Source of the DNA: Chloroflexi bacterium TSY | GTDB taxonomy: Bacteria; Chloroflexota; Anaerolineae; Caldilineales; Caldilineaceae | Length of the DNA stretch: 64,000 bases | Direction: 5' to 3' | Assembly: GCA_019217005.1 (NCBI GenBank) | Contig: JAHBNG010000023.1 | Span: 87,225 to 151,224, forward strand | In this document: in pieces, positions 1 through 9,000 of the stretch | Layout of the letters: the number at the start of each line of letters is the position of its first letter | Numbering within the stretch: position 1 is the first letter of the stretch | Made by a program: the position numbers and the translations under genes | The notes under the pieces: generated by a model | Databases searched by the model: none | The model's input: only the letters and a program-made list of their open reading frames with translations | Told to the model about the DNA's origin: nothing

Positions 1-323
1 TCCTGAATGGAATGAAATCGGAATGTATAAATATTTTTTTTGTTCTGCATAGGACGCGGAAAGCAGAATCCTACCCCGAGATTTGTCTCATCTTGTTTGA
101 CCACAGCTATTTTCCCACCAATTTTAGGCAATACGACCTTGGTAAAATGAGGCGGAAAGAGTGTTGGATTGTTCGGCGCGCCTAATTGCACAAATAAATC
201 GTCTAATTGGGTATTCCAGTTCGGATTGGATGGATTGAGAATATGGGCATTCATCAGAGTATTCTTGTATGATTCAATGGTTTCGGGCGATGGCGTACAG
301 TATGAGATGCTTATTTGAGGCAT
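1..323 (-). CDS. Partial ORF, possible GNAT-like acetyltransferase (runs off the window)
   Basis: An uninterrupted minus-strand reading frame starts with ATG at 321-323 and is still open at base 1, giving about 107 residues of N-terminal sequence (begins MPQISISYC). Near the window edge it reads GGKIAVVKQDETNLGVGFCF, a beta-hairpin of the kind that precedes the acetyl-CoA site of GNAT acyltransferases, but the diagnostic motif would lie outside the window. It is divergent from the next gene with only about 40 bp between them, so the two probably share a promoter region. The coding call is fairly safe; the family is a guess. Confidence 0.5.
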   Translation of the reverse strand, partial: MPQISISYCTPSPETIESYKNTLMNAHILNPSNPNWNTQLDDLFVQLGAPNNPTLFPPHFTKVVLPKIGGKIAVVKQDETNLGVGFCFPRPMQNKKNIYTFRFHSIQ

Positions 324-363
324 ACTATAACTGTAGAGAATATGAGTGTATAACATTTTGGGT

Positions 364-1747
364 ATGATGAAAAACCAATCGACTCTTCACCTTCTTTTGT
401 TCATATGGCTTGTTCTCGGTTTCACCGCGTGTAGTCGTCCCACTGTACAAGTGGCTAGTGCAACGGTCGTTGAAGCATTAAGTTACACAGGCGATGAACC
501 TTTTGCGCGTGCCACTCAACCAATTGATTTTCATTTTCCTGCCAATCATGGACCTCATCCCGAGTATCGTACTGAATGGTGGTATTATACGGGGAATTTA
601 GAAGCACAGGATGGCACTGAATATGGGTATCAACTAACATTTTTCCGCAGCGCGTTGACGCCCGATTTTTCGGCACGTGAATCTACCTTGGCAACAAATC
701 AGGTCTACATGGCACACTTTGCACTCACAGATGGAACAGCTAAGCGCCATTACAGCTTTGAGCGCTTTGCCCGCGGCGGGAATAAGATGGCAGGGGCGAC
801 AGGTCTTCCTCATTATGAGGTTTGGTTAGATGGTTGGAGTGCCCGCGAACCTGAACCAGGCATCATGCAATTGGTTGCCCGCACAGAGAGTGAGCACGGG
901 ATAATTTCCATTGAGTTGACGCTCGATACTCCACTCTCCCCCCTGTTACATGGTGATCGGGGACTAAGTCAAAAGGGACCCGAAGTGGGTAATAGCAACT
1001 ATTACTATAGTCTCAGTAGATCCAAATTTGGCGTTTTTGGCGATTTTCAGTCGAGATTGCAGGGATTTTGGAGTCATTTATTCAGATTTCGGTTACAGAA
1101 AACAACCTATTTCATATCTGAAAATCGCCCAAATCTAACGCAAAAACTAGATATCGACCGGCAAATTTGTATTTATGTCAACTGTTTAGCCAGAATTCTC
1201 TCTCAAAACCTGAAATTTGGATCTACTGAGTCTAGTCAGAATGGAGACGAACGGAACGATCTATTTAAATGGGGAAGAGCGTTCCGTACAGGGGTTGAGC
1301 TGGATGGATCACGAATTTGGCACCATTGCGCTAAGCAACGGTGCTCGTGGTTGGGATTGGTTTAGCGTGACGCTCGACAATGGTATGGTCTTCATGTTCG
1401 GAGAATTACAAAACGGAAAAGGCGAAGGACGCTTTCTCTATGGCGGTACACTTGCACATGCGGACGGTCGCCAATTTTCGCTGGGACAGGATGATTTTGA
1501 AATAAATTCTCTGGAAGAGTGGACAAGCCCTAGAAGCAAGATTACCTACCCTTCTCGCTGGCTTGTGCGTTTTCCGACACACAATATCGAATTGGAGATC
1601 GAACCGATTATTGCCGATCAGGAGATGGATGTCAGTTTTATCTATTATGAAGGAGCAACCCGTGTCACCGGGATGATGAATGGGGAAGAAATTCAAGGTC
1701 AAGGTTATGTTGAATTGACCGGCTACTCAAACCAGTCACAGGATTAG
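364..1747 (+). pseudogene. CrtC/AttH-type lipocalin-like lipoprotein, split by a MITE
   Basis: Two halves of one protein flank an insertion. The N-terminal half has a lipoprotein signal (hydrophobic stretch ending LGFTAC) and the family hallmark HPEYRTEWWYYTGNL. The C-terminal half carries VQGLSWMDHEFG and RGWDWFSV, also typical of the hydroxyneurosporene-synthase (CrtC)/AttH fold. The first half ends at YYYSL at 1013 and the second resumes with VRMETNGTIYLNG at about 1229. Removing the 215-bp element and one AGTCT copy restores one continuous frame of about 390 residues. I prefer ATG 364 or 367 over the upstream GTG 346 because it starts right before the signal peptide. The family includes carotenoid 1,2-hydratases and secreted lipocalin-like proteins; the lipobox suggests an extracytoplasmic lipoprotein. 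As written the gene makes only a truncated product. The yegS-like gene follows 11 bp downstream. Confidence 0.85.
1014..1228 (+). mobile_element. MITE family 1, copy 1 (215 bp)
   Basis: The element begins CAGTAGATCCAAATTT and ends AAATTTGGATCTACTG, perfect 16-bp terminal inverted repeats, and is flanked by AGTCT at 1009-1013 and 1229-1233. It has no coding capacity. A second copy in recA (34249-34464) is in the opposite orientation; by eye the only difference is one base in an A run (five versus six). Near identity of two copies in different genes implies recent movement, presumably driven in trans by a transposase outside this window. Confidence 0.93.
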
Positions 1748-2404
1748 CGACAGGCATCATGCCAACTTGCGTTAAATTGATTGCGAATCCGACATCCAAT
1801 CGTGGCTCAGCTCATCACCAAATAGACCAAATTCGACATGCTCTAATATCGGCTGGCATACCTTTTGATTTGGCGATCACAAAATGTCAAGGTGATGCAG
1901 AACAGATTGCCAAACAAGCTTATCTTGATCGATATCGGTTTTTTGCCGTTGCTGGAGGAGATGGAACAGTCAGTGAAGTAGTCAATGGGCTGTCGTTGGC
2001 GATTGATGAAGGGGAACCTGTGGGTACGTTGGCGATCTTTCCAATCGGTACAGCGAATGATTTCGCCGCCATGTTGGGATATGATCAATCTGTTGAGCAG
2101 GTAGTGCAGTTGATTCATCAAGGCGTCGTTCGTCAGGTTGATTTAGGGCATGTAGTTTATCAAATGGACGATGAGAAACGAGAACGCATCTTTTGTAATA
2201 ACTTTGGGATCGGGTTAGAGGCAGTGGTGGCTAGTAATATGAATCGAGGTCCAGATCTGATCTGGCAGTGGTTGCCCGGACATTACCGTTATATTATTGC
2301 GGCACTTCAAACGATTGTATCCTATCATCCTATTTTTCTTGAAGTTTCCTGGCTCTCTGCAGCTGGAAGAATCGAACAGATTGGCGATACCACATTAATG
2401 GTAA

Positions 2405-3710
2405 GGCTAAACCAAAAAAATAAATAATTATACGCGAACGAGAGAATGGAGAGGGGGAATAAGGACAAACCATTTTTCTAAACCAGGTAAACGTTGGAAG
2501 CGTTGTGCCAAACGGTCCATCTCTTTCTGAGTGAGTTTGACGCCGGTCTCATAAAGAGTGGAATTCAGGTGAACGAAGGGTTGTAGTTGGTTAAAGCGAA
2601 AAGAACGGGCAAAATTGAGAACGGTCTCAAGAGAATCGAGAAGAGAACCGTTCCAGTGTTTTTCAAGATGGCCCCAAACCCGTTCGATGGGGTTGTATTT
2701 ACTGTGATAAGGAGGGTAGCAGGCGAGCTGAATAGAGAGACGATAGTGCTCAACAAACTGAGTGAGACGATACATAAACTGAGTCCGACGGGTATGATTT
2801 TCGGGACCATTGTCCTGATTGATCACGAGGGTCTTGACGTGAGGAAAGTGTTCACGTACGCTTTCCCAAAAATCAATCAGGCAGTCGACAATACAGTCAC
2901 TCGTCACTTTCGACTGAGTCAAGTAAAGAAAGAGTTCCTTGGTTGAAGGGAGGTAAATGCCAAAAGGAGTGACTTTCTCGGTCTTCTTATCTTGAAAGTC
3001 ATGATCGAGCGCTTTGACAACCACTCGACTTATCCCTTCTCTCGAGAAACGGTCAAGTAAAATCGTCGCTTTGGCATCCCAAGAGAGGCGCAGAACCGTC
3101 TCGTCTGCATCCGCTTCTTGATTGATCTGATGAATTCTATCAAAGATCGCATCGGTCTCTGGGATCTTTTTTCACTGGTTGACTTTTTTTGACCCGGTTT
3201 GAGCCATAGCCTAACTCATTGAGCTTCAAGCGGATGGCCTCTTCGCCAGGCAATTCCTCATCTGTGTATCCTTTCTGCTCGATGAGCTGGGTACGCATTT
3301 CGGCGGCGGTTAGTCGAGTGTACAATTGGGGGGGTCGAAAGGTGGGATCGGTCTGGCTGAATTGATCGGCGATTTCAACCATATCGGCCAGTAAAGTGGG
3401 GATATGGTCTTCGGCTTTTTTGCGACCACGTCGGTGGCTTTGGTCGACATAACAGAAGCCGCCTTCTAGTTCTTCCAGGGCTTTGGCTATCGTCGCCCGA
3501 TTCCAGCCCAACTCTCGTTCTGCTTTCGTCGGACTCCCTTCGCATATCGTTTTGACCGTTTGGGCCATGAAGTGCCTTCTTTCGTATCCACTTAACATGG
3601 CCTTCGTCTCTTTCAAGACTTCAACCATTTCTGGCGAGATTGTCATTTTTGCTCCTTTTGGAGAGCTAGTTTAACACCTTCTCGCGTATATTTTATTTTT
3701 TGGATTGGCC
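2405..3710 (-). mobile_element. ISAzo13-like element, copy 1
   Basis: The element runs from GGCTAAACC to GGATTGGCC (imperfect terminal inverted repeats, continuing into AT-rich ends with TATACGCGA) and carries one transposase gene on the minus strand. Flanks are TAA on the left and TTA on the right, an imperfect version of the clean TAA duplications seen at copies 2 and 3. It is 1306 bp, with four extra bases near the left end relative to copy 3. It interrupts the yegS-like gene. Confidence 0.88.
2428..3646 (-). pseudogene. ISAzo13-like transposase, frameshifted copy
   Basis: The protein is nearly identical to the intact 405-aa transposase of copy 2 (28742-29959) but split in two. The start ATG is at 3644-3646; the first frame ends around 3140 after a run of six A/T bases where copy 2 has five. 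The second part (2428 to about 3160) holds the catalytic-domain region, including LVINQDNGPENHTRRT and the SKYNPIERVWGHLEKHWNG segment. The same six-base run is present in copy 3, so this state is shared by two copies. Either the ORF is dead or full-length product needs slippage at the A run. Confidence 0.85.
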
Positions 3711-4024
3711 TTACTGTTGGCAATAGTCCCCGATCCGGTGGTGGATTTTACCTGACACCAAATGCTGAACTTGACGATGGTCTTCTTGATATCGGTATTG
3801 CAGCTGGGCTTTCACGAATGGAGATCTTGCGTCTTCTCCCTGCCGCGCGGGCGGGACAGCATACAGATCATCCAGCGGTGCAAATGGTGCAAACGTGCAA
3901 GTTAGACGTAACGTCTAGAGATGGGATGCCTATCCATGCAGATGGTGAACTATTATCACTGCAAGCTTTCGCCCTCAACATTGATATTCAACCTCAACGT
4001 TTAACTGTTATTGCCCCATCATAG

Positions 4025-4493
4025 CGAAAAAGAGCAATTGCTTCTGTAAAAAAGTGTGCGATTGTATCCGAACGGAGTTAATATAGTTTGTATGGATAGA
4101 GCTTCAGAAAGGTTGTCTCGGCTTCGTTGTGAACGCTGGGACACGAAACTTTTCTGGATGAGTATATGGAAACTGATTCGCTCCGGTATCTTCTTTCTGG
4201 TATAATCTCGTGGTTGTGGGTAACTCGTGCTTTAGGACGTAAATATTATGATAGCTCTGGATCCTTGCTACTATCTGTGAGCGAATGTAGTATATTTGCG
4301 GATAGAGTGTCCAAAAAGCATTGCCCATGTAAAGACAATGGTCTCTACGTGGGTTTTTTGCATGACTCAGAAAGAGCACGTTTAGAGGTTCCACAACTGC
4401 AATTGGGATACGAACCTATCCGAAAAGTGGTTGTGAGTCCCACTGGCACTCGAGGAAGAATGTATCGTCACAGAACTTTTCGGACATGCACTA
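4025..4493. other. Non-coding stretch with promoter-like and hairpin signals; no convincing gene
   Basis: No reading frame here resembles a known protein. Three signals stand out. An inverted repeat at about 4105-4156 can pair GTCTCGGC with GCTGGGAC (with GU pairs). A good -10 box TATAAT lies at 4201-4206, with only a weak -35. A terminator-like hairpin with six T follows at 4324-4359. Together they could delimit a transcript of about 145 nt, but I cannot match it to tmRNA, RNase P, SRP or 6S RNA. The stretch ends where an IS630 element is inserted. Confidence 0.35.
4324..4359 (+). terminator. Rho-independent terminator-like hairpin
   Basis: CCCATGTAAAGAC pairs with GTCTCTACGTGGG (about 12 of 13 positions as RNA, one GU, one mismatch) around a 4-nt loop, followed directly by six T residues at 4354-4359. 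It could end a short RNA starting near 4213 or read-through from the yegS-like gene. Confidence 0.55.
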
Positions 4494-5728
4494 GTGTTTT
4501 GTCAGATAAGTTATAATACGGTAAACTCTGCCAGAAAGTGACTAAAAAAACGAGGAGGCAGAGAGAAATGAAGCAAGTATATAAAGTTAAACTAAGTGAT
4601 AAAGACAGAAATGAATTAAGGCGAATAACGGCAAAAGGAAAAGAGAACGTAAGAAAGATAAGAAGGGCACATATTCTGCTCTTGTCAGATGGAGGAAAAA
4701 CAGACAGAGAAATCATGGAACGAGTGGGAGTGACGCGAGCAACGGTGGTGCGAATCCGCAAAAGATATGTGACGGAAGGGCTAACCAAAGCCCTAGAAGA
4801 GAGGCCAAGAAGCGGACGACCAGTCGAGATTAGTAACGAAGCCAGAGCCAAAATCACGGCACTAGCGTGTACGAAAGGACCAGATGGGCGAAGCCGATGG
4901 ACTTTAAGGCTGCTAGCAACCACAGCGGTTGAGTTAAAGTTTGTGGAAGACATTTCGCATGAAACCGTGAGTGAAATTCTGAAAAAAAACGAACTGAAAC
5001 CCCATTTGAAGGTGCAGTGGTGTATCGGAAAGTTAACACCTACATACTTGTGGCACATGGAACAAATCTTGGACCTCTATGCACAGCCCTATGACCCCAA
5101 GAATCCTCTCTGGTGGGTGTTACGATGAAAAACCTTGTCAGCTCTTGGGCGATACAATCGTGCCGATTGAGATGAAACCAGGCAAGAAATGGCGCTATGA
5201 TCATCACTATGAACGCAAGGGCATCTGTTACATCTTGATTGCTTACCAGCCACACACTGGACAGCGGGTTGTTCAGATTACCGAACGGCGCAGAGGCCAA
5301 GAGTATGCTCGCTTCATGCATGATCTCAAAACGAAACACAATCCTGATGCCGATTCATTACAGATTGTTCAGGATAATCTCAACATTCATTCACCCAGTT
5401 CCTTCTACACCATCTTTTCGCCTGAGGAAGCTTTCGCTCTGGCTCAGCACTTTCAGATGGTTTATACCCCCGTCAACGGGAGTTGGCTTAATATGGTTGA
5501 AATTGAACTCTCGGTTATCACTCGCCAAGTTCTTGATCGCCGCATTGATTCCAAAGAGCTTCTTGAGACTGTTGTCCTTGCTCTTGTCAACGAGCGCAAT
5601 GAACAATCCGCTACCATTCAATGGCAATTTACCCCCGCTCTCGCTCGCCAGAAGTTCCAGCGTTTCTATCCTGTTTTGGATACCGATTCTGATGACCAAC
5701 CTGTATCATAACTTATCTGACAAAACAC
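4494..5728 (+). mobile_element. IS630-family element
   Basis: The element is 1235 bp with terminal inverted repeats beginning GTGTTTTGTCAGATAAGTTA and is flanked by the dinucleotide TA at 4492-4493 and 5729-5730, the target duplication expected for IS630/Tc1-type elements. It contains a single transposase gene in two frames. No second copy is in the window. It is inserted between a structured non-coding region and the membrane protein gene. Confidence 0.88.
4538..5711 (+). pseudogene. IS630 transposase in two overlapping frames
   Basis: The first part (4538-5128, 196 aa) has a basic N-terminus and a helix-turn-helix region (REIMERVGVTRATVVRIRKR) followed by RPRSGRPVEIS, typical of IS630 N-termini. 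The second part (about 5079-5711) has the catalytic core: CYDEKP (first Asp), QDNLNIHS (second Asp) and VNGSWLNMVEIELS (final Glu). The frame changes around 5110, just before the first catalytic Asp. This could be a frameshift mutation or a programmed shift; I see no clear slippery sequence, so I favour mutation. Confidence 0.8.
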
Positions 5729-5736
5729 TAGGAGTC

Positions 5737-5815
5737 GTTGACATTTGACAGCTCTCCTCAGAGAAATCAATGCCCAGAGTGACCAACGGTCTGAGAGCGC
5801 ACTCTAAATGTCAAC
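5737..5815. repeat. Inverted repeat upstream of the membrane-protein gene
   Basis: Perfect 10-bp arms GTTGACATTT (5737-5746) and AAATGTCAAC (5806-5815) enclose a second complementary pair (GCTCTC and GAGAGC). The structure lies between the right end of the IS630 element and the proposed start of the membrane protein at 5848. It could be an mRNA leader structure, part of a structured RNA disrupted by the IS, or a protein-binding site. Confidence 0.5.
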
Positions 5816-5847
5816 AGAACCTAAGCCTGCGGGCGAAAGGGTTTTTT

Positions 5848-6909
5848 GTGGCCACTCAGAATATTCACCTTCGTAATTCACCGGTGGAAGAGTCGTCCAT
5901 ACACTCAAATGATGTTCCGAGTCACGATGATGTACCCCATAACGATTCATATCGAAACGGGACATCTCATACAATTCAAGTGGAATATCCTCTTGCACTG
6001 GCTAAAGAAGAGAATTCTGCTCATCGTACCGTGGTCAATAGTGGAACAGCGGATGTTCAGATTTGGTTTGAACATTTTCCATTGCGACCAACCAGTGGAT
6101 GGGTGGTTGTCGCTGCTATTCTGGGGCTCGGATTTCCGACTACATCCGTCCAATTGGATTGGCGTACCAGTGCTCTGCTGATTTTGTTGGCGGATCCACT
6201 TTGGGGTAGTATTTGGCGGTTATCTTATGGACGGATTGGGTTGTTGCCGTTGCGAGCGGAAATTTTAGCACAGACAGCTTGGTTGCCCTATCTACAATCA
6301 GATTCACCGGCGGCTCAGTTAATGGGCAGAGGAAAGGATGGAGCGCAGAGTGTTTCGCCATTGCTTCTGCGTGTCGTTTTGCCTACTGTTTGCCTCACCT
6401 GTGCAATCGCATTTGTTCTTGGCACGACAGCTCTTTGGTTGACATTAATTGTCTTGCTTTGTAGTTCTTTGGCTTGGATTGGCCGGCGTTATGAACGACG
6501 TTATCTATACTTGTTGCACTCTGTTATCACAATTTCTTTGCCCTGGATGCTCGTATTGGGACAGTTTGGCTCTACATATTTGCGTTCTGATCGATTTGGT
6601 TCTGACGCGGTTCAAGGAACCTATATCCTGGCATTGCTTTTGTTTTGGACCCTCCATCAGTGGGGCGCAGGAATTTGCCTCGACCAATTCGGCAGCCGCG
6701 CAGGCATCGTGCTCATTGCAATAGCGGATATTGGGATTGGCCTTGTGATTATTTTGGCCAAAGCACCATTGTGGCTTTTGTTTCTAGTCATCTGGATGTT
6801 GCCTACCTGGCATCGAATTTTTCGAAGACAACCGCTCACCCATTTACAGTTTTGGTGGTTGCTGGCTCTGTTGACGAGTTCAGCGGCGGTTGGCCAAGGC
6901 GCAATTTGA
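5848..6909 (+). CDS. Polytopic membrane protein of unknown function
   Basis: About 353 residues. The first about 90 are polar and Ser/His/Asn-rich; the rest is strongly hydrophobic with roughly eight to ten predicted membrane spans, including VVVAAILGLGFPTT and LLFLVIWMLPTWHRIF. I recognise no family. An upstream ATG at 5770 in the same frame lies inside the palindromic leader, so I favour GTG 5848, which is preceded by AAAGGG at a suitable distance. It stands alone: IS630 lies upstream and a palindromic repeat downstream. Confidence 0.65.
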   Translation: MATQNIHLRNSPVEESSIHSNDVPSHDDVPHNDSYRNGTSHTIQVEYPLALAKEENSAHRTVVNSGTADVQIWFEHFPLRPTSGWVVVAAILGLGFPTTSVQLDWRTSALLILLADPLWGSIWRLSYGRIGLLPLRAEILAQTAWLPYLQSDSPAAQLMGRGKDGAQSVSPLLLRVVLPTVCLTCAIAFVLGTTALWLTLIVLLCSSLAWIGRRYERRYLYLLHSVITISLPWMLVLGQFGSTYLRSDRFGSDAVQGTYILALLLFWTLHQWGAGICLDQFGSRAGIVLIAIADIGIGLVIILAKAPLWLLFLVIWMLPTWHRIFRRQPLTHLQFWWLLALLTSSAAVGQGAI

Positions 6910-6997
6910 ACTGAACTCTGCATGAAAACATGGTTTTGGTTTATCTAGTAAAGCGGTAGGAAAAACCATATTTTCATTACAACCGCCGTATAAACCT

Positions 6998-7113
6998 CCT
7001 ATTTGTTTGGGCCTGCAATTGTGCAGGCCCTCGGCCCAAACTGGACCTACGGCGGCACCCAACAAGCTTGTTCATATTGACACAAAATTGTCGATATTGA
7101 TCCGTTAGGGCCG
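6998..7113 (-). repeat. REP-like palindromic repeat, copy 1
   Basis: A repeat of about 115 bp recurs in the opposite orientation at 63884-64000 with roughly three-quarters identity by eye. Its core is a 9-bp perfect stem GGGCCTGCA/TGCAGGCCC around ATTG (7009-7030). A second, mutually exclusive stem pairs GTTTGGGCC (7004-7012) with GGCCCAAAC (7032-7040). There is no T run, so it is not a standard terminator. It lies in the 358-bp gap between the membrane protein and argF, where I see no gene. Confidence 0.7.
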
Positions 7114-7267
7114 ATCGGTCTTAAGATAAAGACTTTCCGTAGGGGCATGAGGACGGAATGCGATTCCCTATCGTTGTTGCCTCTCTATCCACCATTCGTG
7201 TGCCTGTCTTCTCGGACGAAACTCTTTTGCTCAGATGGACCAACACATTTCGCTGGAGTAAGTTATC

Positions 7268-8197
7268 ATGTTACCATCGTTATCCCATTTTTTGGATCTA
7301 CAATCCCTGACAAACGAACAGTTCTGGGCTATATTGCGGTTGGCAAAGGAATTGAAAGAAGATCGAACCAGGTTAGGTCAAAATGCACCGATTTTGGCCG
7401 GCAAAGCATTAGCGATGATTTTTCAAAAGCCTAGTTTACGAACCAGAGTGAGTTTTGAAATGGGCATGCAACACTTAGGTGGTCACGCATTCTATCTAAG
7501 TCCACAGGAAGTTGGTTTGGGGGCGCGAGAAAGTCCGCCAGACGTTGCGCGTGTGCTCAGCGGATACGCAGATTGTATTATGGCACGTGTTTTTGAACAT
7601 GAGCATATTGTGCAATTAGCTGAATGGGGTACAGTTCCCGTCATCAATGGTTTAAGTGACTTAAGTCATCCTTGTCAGGCCCTTACGGATCTTTTTACAA
7701 TTTGGGAACGCACTGGTGAATTGACTGGTTTGACACTAGCTTATGTAGGAGATGGAAGCAATAACGTTGCAGCGAGTCTTTTGGCGGCTGGTGGTAAGGT
7801 AGGACTATCGATGCGAATTGTTTCACCGAAGGCCTATCAACCCACTGAGGCTCAATTAGAGGCAACAGATGCGGATATTACAGTGACGGATGATTTGGAC
7901 GGAGTCGTTGGAGCTGATATTGTTTATACGGACGTTTGGGTGAGTATGGGACAGGAAGATGAGCGAGCAGAACGAATGGTTGCACTACAGCCCTATCAAG
8001 TGAATGAGCAATTGCTAGCTCACACACGTAATCCAGACATTTTGCTTATGCACTGCCTTCCGGCCCATCGAGGAGAAGAGATTTCAGACGGTGCCGCTGA
8101 TGGCAAACACAGTCTCCTCTTTCCGCAGGCACACAATCGGCTACACGCACAGAAAGCGTTGCTTGCCCATCTGATAGGTCATGTGTCTCTCATGTAG
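7268..8197 (+). CDS. argF: Ornithine carbamoyltransferase
   Basis: 309 residues, the normal length. The enzyme transfers the carbamoyl group to ornithine to give citrulline in arginine synthesis, in the cytoplasm. Carbamoyl-phosphate-binding motif KPSLRTR is at about residues 53-59 (S-x-R-T-R class), HPCQ at about 134, and the ornithine-side HCLP in [11 protein letters not shown] at about 262. ATG 7268 is preceded by GGAGTAAG. It heads a co-directional series with cdaA (11-bp gap), cdaR and der; functional linkage to those is not obvious. Confidence 0.95.
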   Translation: MLPSLSHFLDLQSLTNEQFWAILRLAKELKEDRTRLGQNAPILAGKALAMIFQKPSLRTRVSFEMGMQHLGGHAFYLSPQEVGLGARESPPDVARVLSGYADCIMARVFEHEHIVQLAEWGTVPVINGLSDLSHPCQALTDLFTIWERTGELTGLTLAYVGDGSNNVAASLLAAGGKVGLSMRIVSPKAYQPTEAQLEATDADITVTDDLDGVVGADIVYTDVWVSMGQEDERAERMVALQPYQVNEQLLAHTRNPDILLMHCLPAHRGEEISDGAADGKHSLLFPQAHNRLHAQKALLAHLIGHVSLM

Positions 8198-8208
8198 GAT
8201 TAGCATTT

Positions 8209-8976
8209 ATGTCAGATATTGTTGCATCTATTAGCCGTTTGCAAGACTGGCTTAACATCATTGATGTGACCATTGTTGCTTTGATTATTTTTGGTGTGCT
8301 CAGGTTGTTTCGGGGGACCCAAGCAATCCAACTTGTGCGTGGGATTCTTGTCATTGCGCTCATCGTTCTAGTCATCGGTCAGACGGTCGAGTTAACTGCC
8401 GTTAATTGGTTATTGCGAAGCAGTTTTAGCGTTCTACTTGTTGCTCTTCCTGTAATCTTTCAGCCAGAATTGCGGCGTGCATTAGAACGCGTTGGGCGTT
8501 CTGCGCCGTTGCTAATGCGGCGTGCGAATACAGCAACCACTCAGCTTCTGGTCAATGAAATTGTGCAAGCTGTCGAGGAACTGGCGCGATACAAACATGG
8601 CGCATTGATCGTTTTTGAGAGTACAACAGGTCTTGGAGAATACATCGATCAAGGTATAACGCTCGATGCTGAATTGTCATCTGAGTTGTTGCTCACCATA
8701 TTTGCTCCGAATACGGCCTTGCATGATGGAGCCGTGATTATTCGTAATGAACGCATTGGTGCTGCTGGATGTATTTTGCCATTAACGCAGCGTGATCCAG
8801 GCGATTCTCAACTCGGAACACGTCACCGTGCGGCAATTGGTTTGACGGAGCAGGTTGACGCTTTGGTCATCGTTGTTTCTGAGGAAACGGGAACGATTTC
8901 GGCTGCTCGTAGTGGACGTATATTACGACTTGATCCAGGTCGCATACGTCCACTTCTGAATGATTTTTATAAATAA
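8209..8976 (+). CDS. cdaA: Membrane diadenylate cyclase CdaA (DacA)
   Basis: 255 residues: three N-terminal transmembrane helices ([20 protein letters not shown] onward) followed by a DisA_N-type diadenylate cyclase domain. Both catalytic motifs are intact: DGA in LHDGAVII (about residue 172) and RHR in GTRHRAAIG (about 206). It makes c-di-AMP from two ATP at the membrane, a messenger for osmolyte/potassium balance and cell-wall homeostasis in many bacteria. It is followed 24 bp later by its usual partner cdaR, which is frameshifted here. Confidence 0.95.
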   Translation: MSDIVASISRLQDWLNIIDVTIVALIIFGVLRLFRGTQAIQLVRGILVIALIVLVIGQTVELTAVNWLLRSSFSVLLVALPVIFQPELRRALERVGRSAPLLMRRANTATTQLLVNEIVQAVEELARYKHGALIVFESTTGLGEYIDQGITLDAELSSELLLTIFAPNTALHDGAVIIRNERIGAAGCILPLTQRDPGDSQLGTRHRAAIGLTEQVDALVIVVSEETGTISAARSGRILRLDPGRIRPLLNDFYK

Positions 8977-9000
8977 AGTCAGAAACAACGAGTTTTTGCG

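Larger units (their letters stand above)
1759..4024 (+). pseudogene. YegS/DgkA-type lipid (diacylglycerol) kinase, split by an IS
   Basis: The N-terminal 215 residues contain the nucleotide-binding motif GGDGT (residues 66-70) and the FPIGTANDFA segment typical of the DAGK catalytic domain. The C-terminal about 103 residues resume at 3713 with TVGNSPRSGGGFYLTP and ELDDGLLDIGI, the conserved second half of YegS/BmrU/DgkB kinases. Joining codon GTA (2401-2403) to ACT (3713) restores a protein of about 318 residues, the usual family length. The family phosphorylates diacylglycerol or related lipids at the membrane. An ISAzo13-like element at 2405-3710 separates the halves, so the kinase is very likely inactive. 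It sits 11 bp after the CrtC-like gene, suggesting a former operon. Confidence 0.88.

Noticed and set aside
4428..4470. tRNA T-arm-like text (GTGGTTGTGAGTCCCAC)
   Set aside because: No matching acceptor, D or anticodon arms could be placed around it; the T-loop lacks the usual TTCGA core.
4166..4516. A 116-codon frame before the IS630 element
   Set aside because: It crosses a strong terminator-like hairpin, runs into the IS end and its sequence is not protein-like; the opposite-strand frame at 4104-4394 is equally unconvincing.
5079..5128. Programmed frameshift in the IS630 transposase
   Set aside because: No clear slippery heptamer is visible at the overlap and no second copy is available for comparison, so a mutation is preferred.
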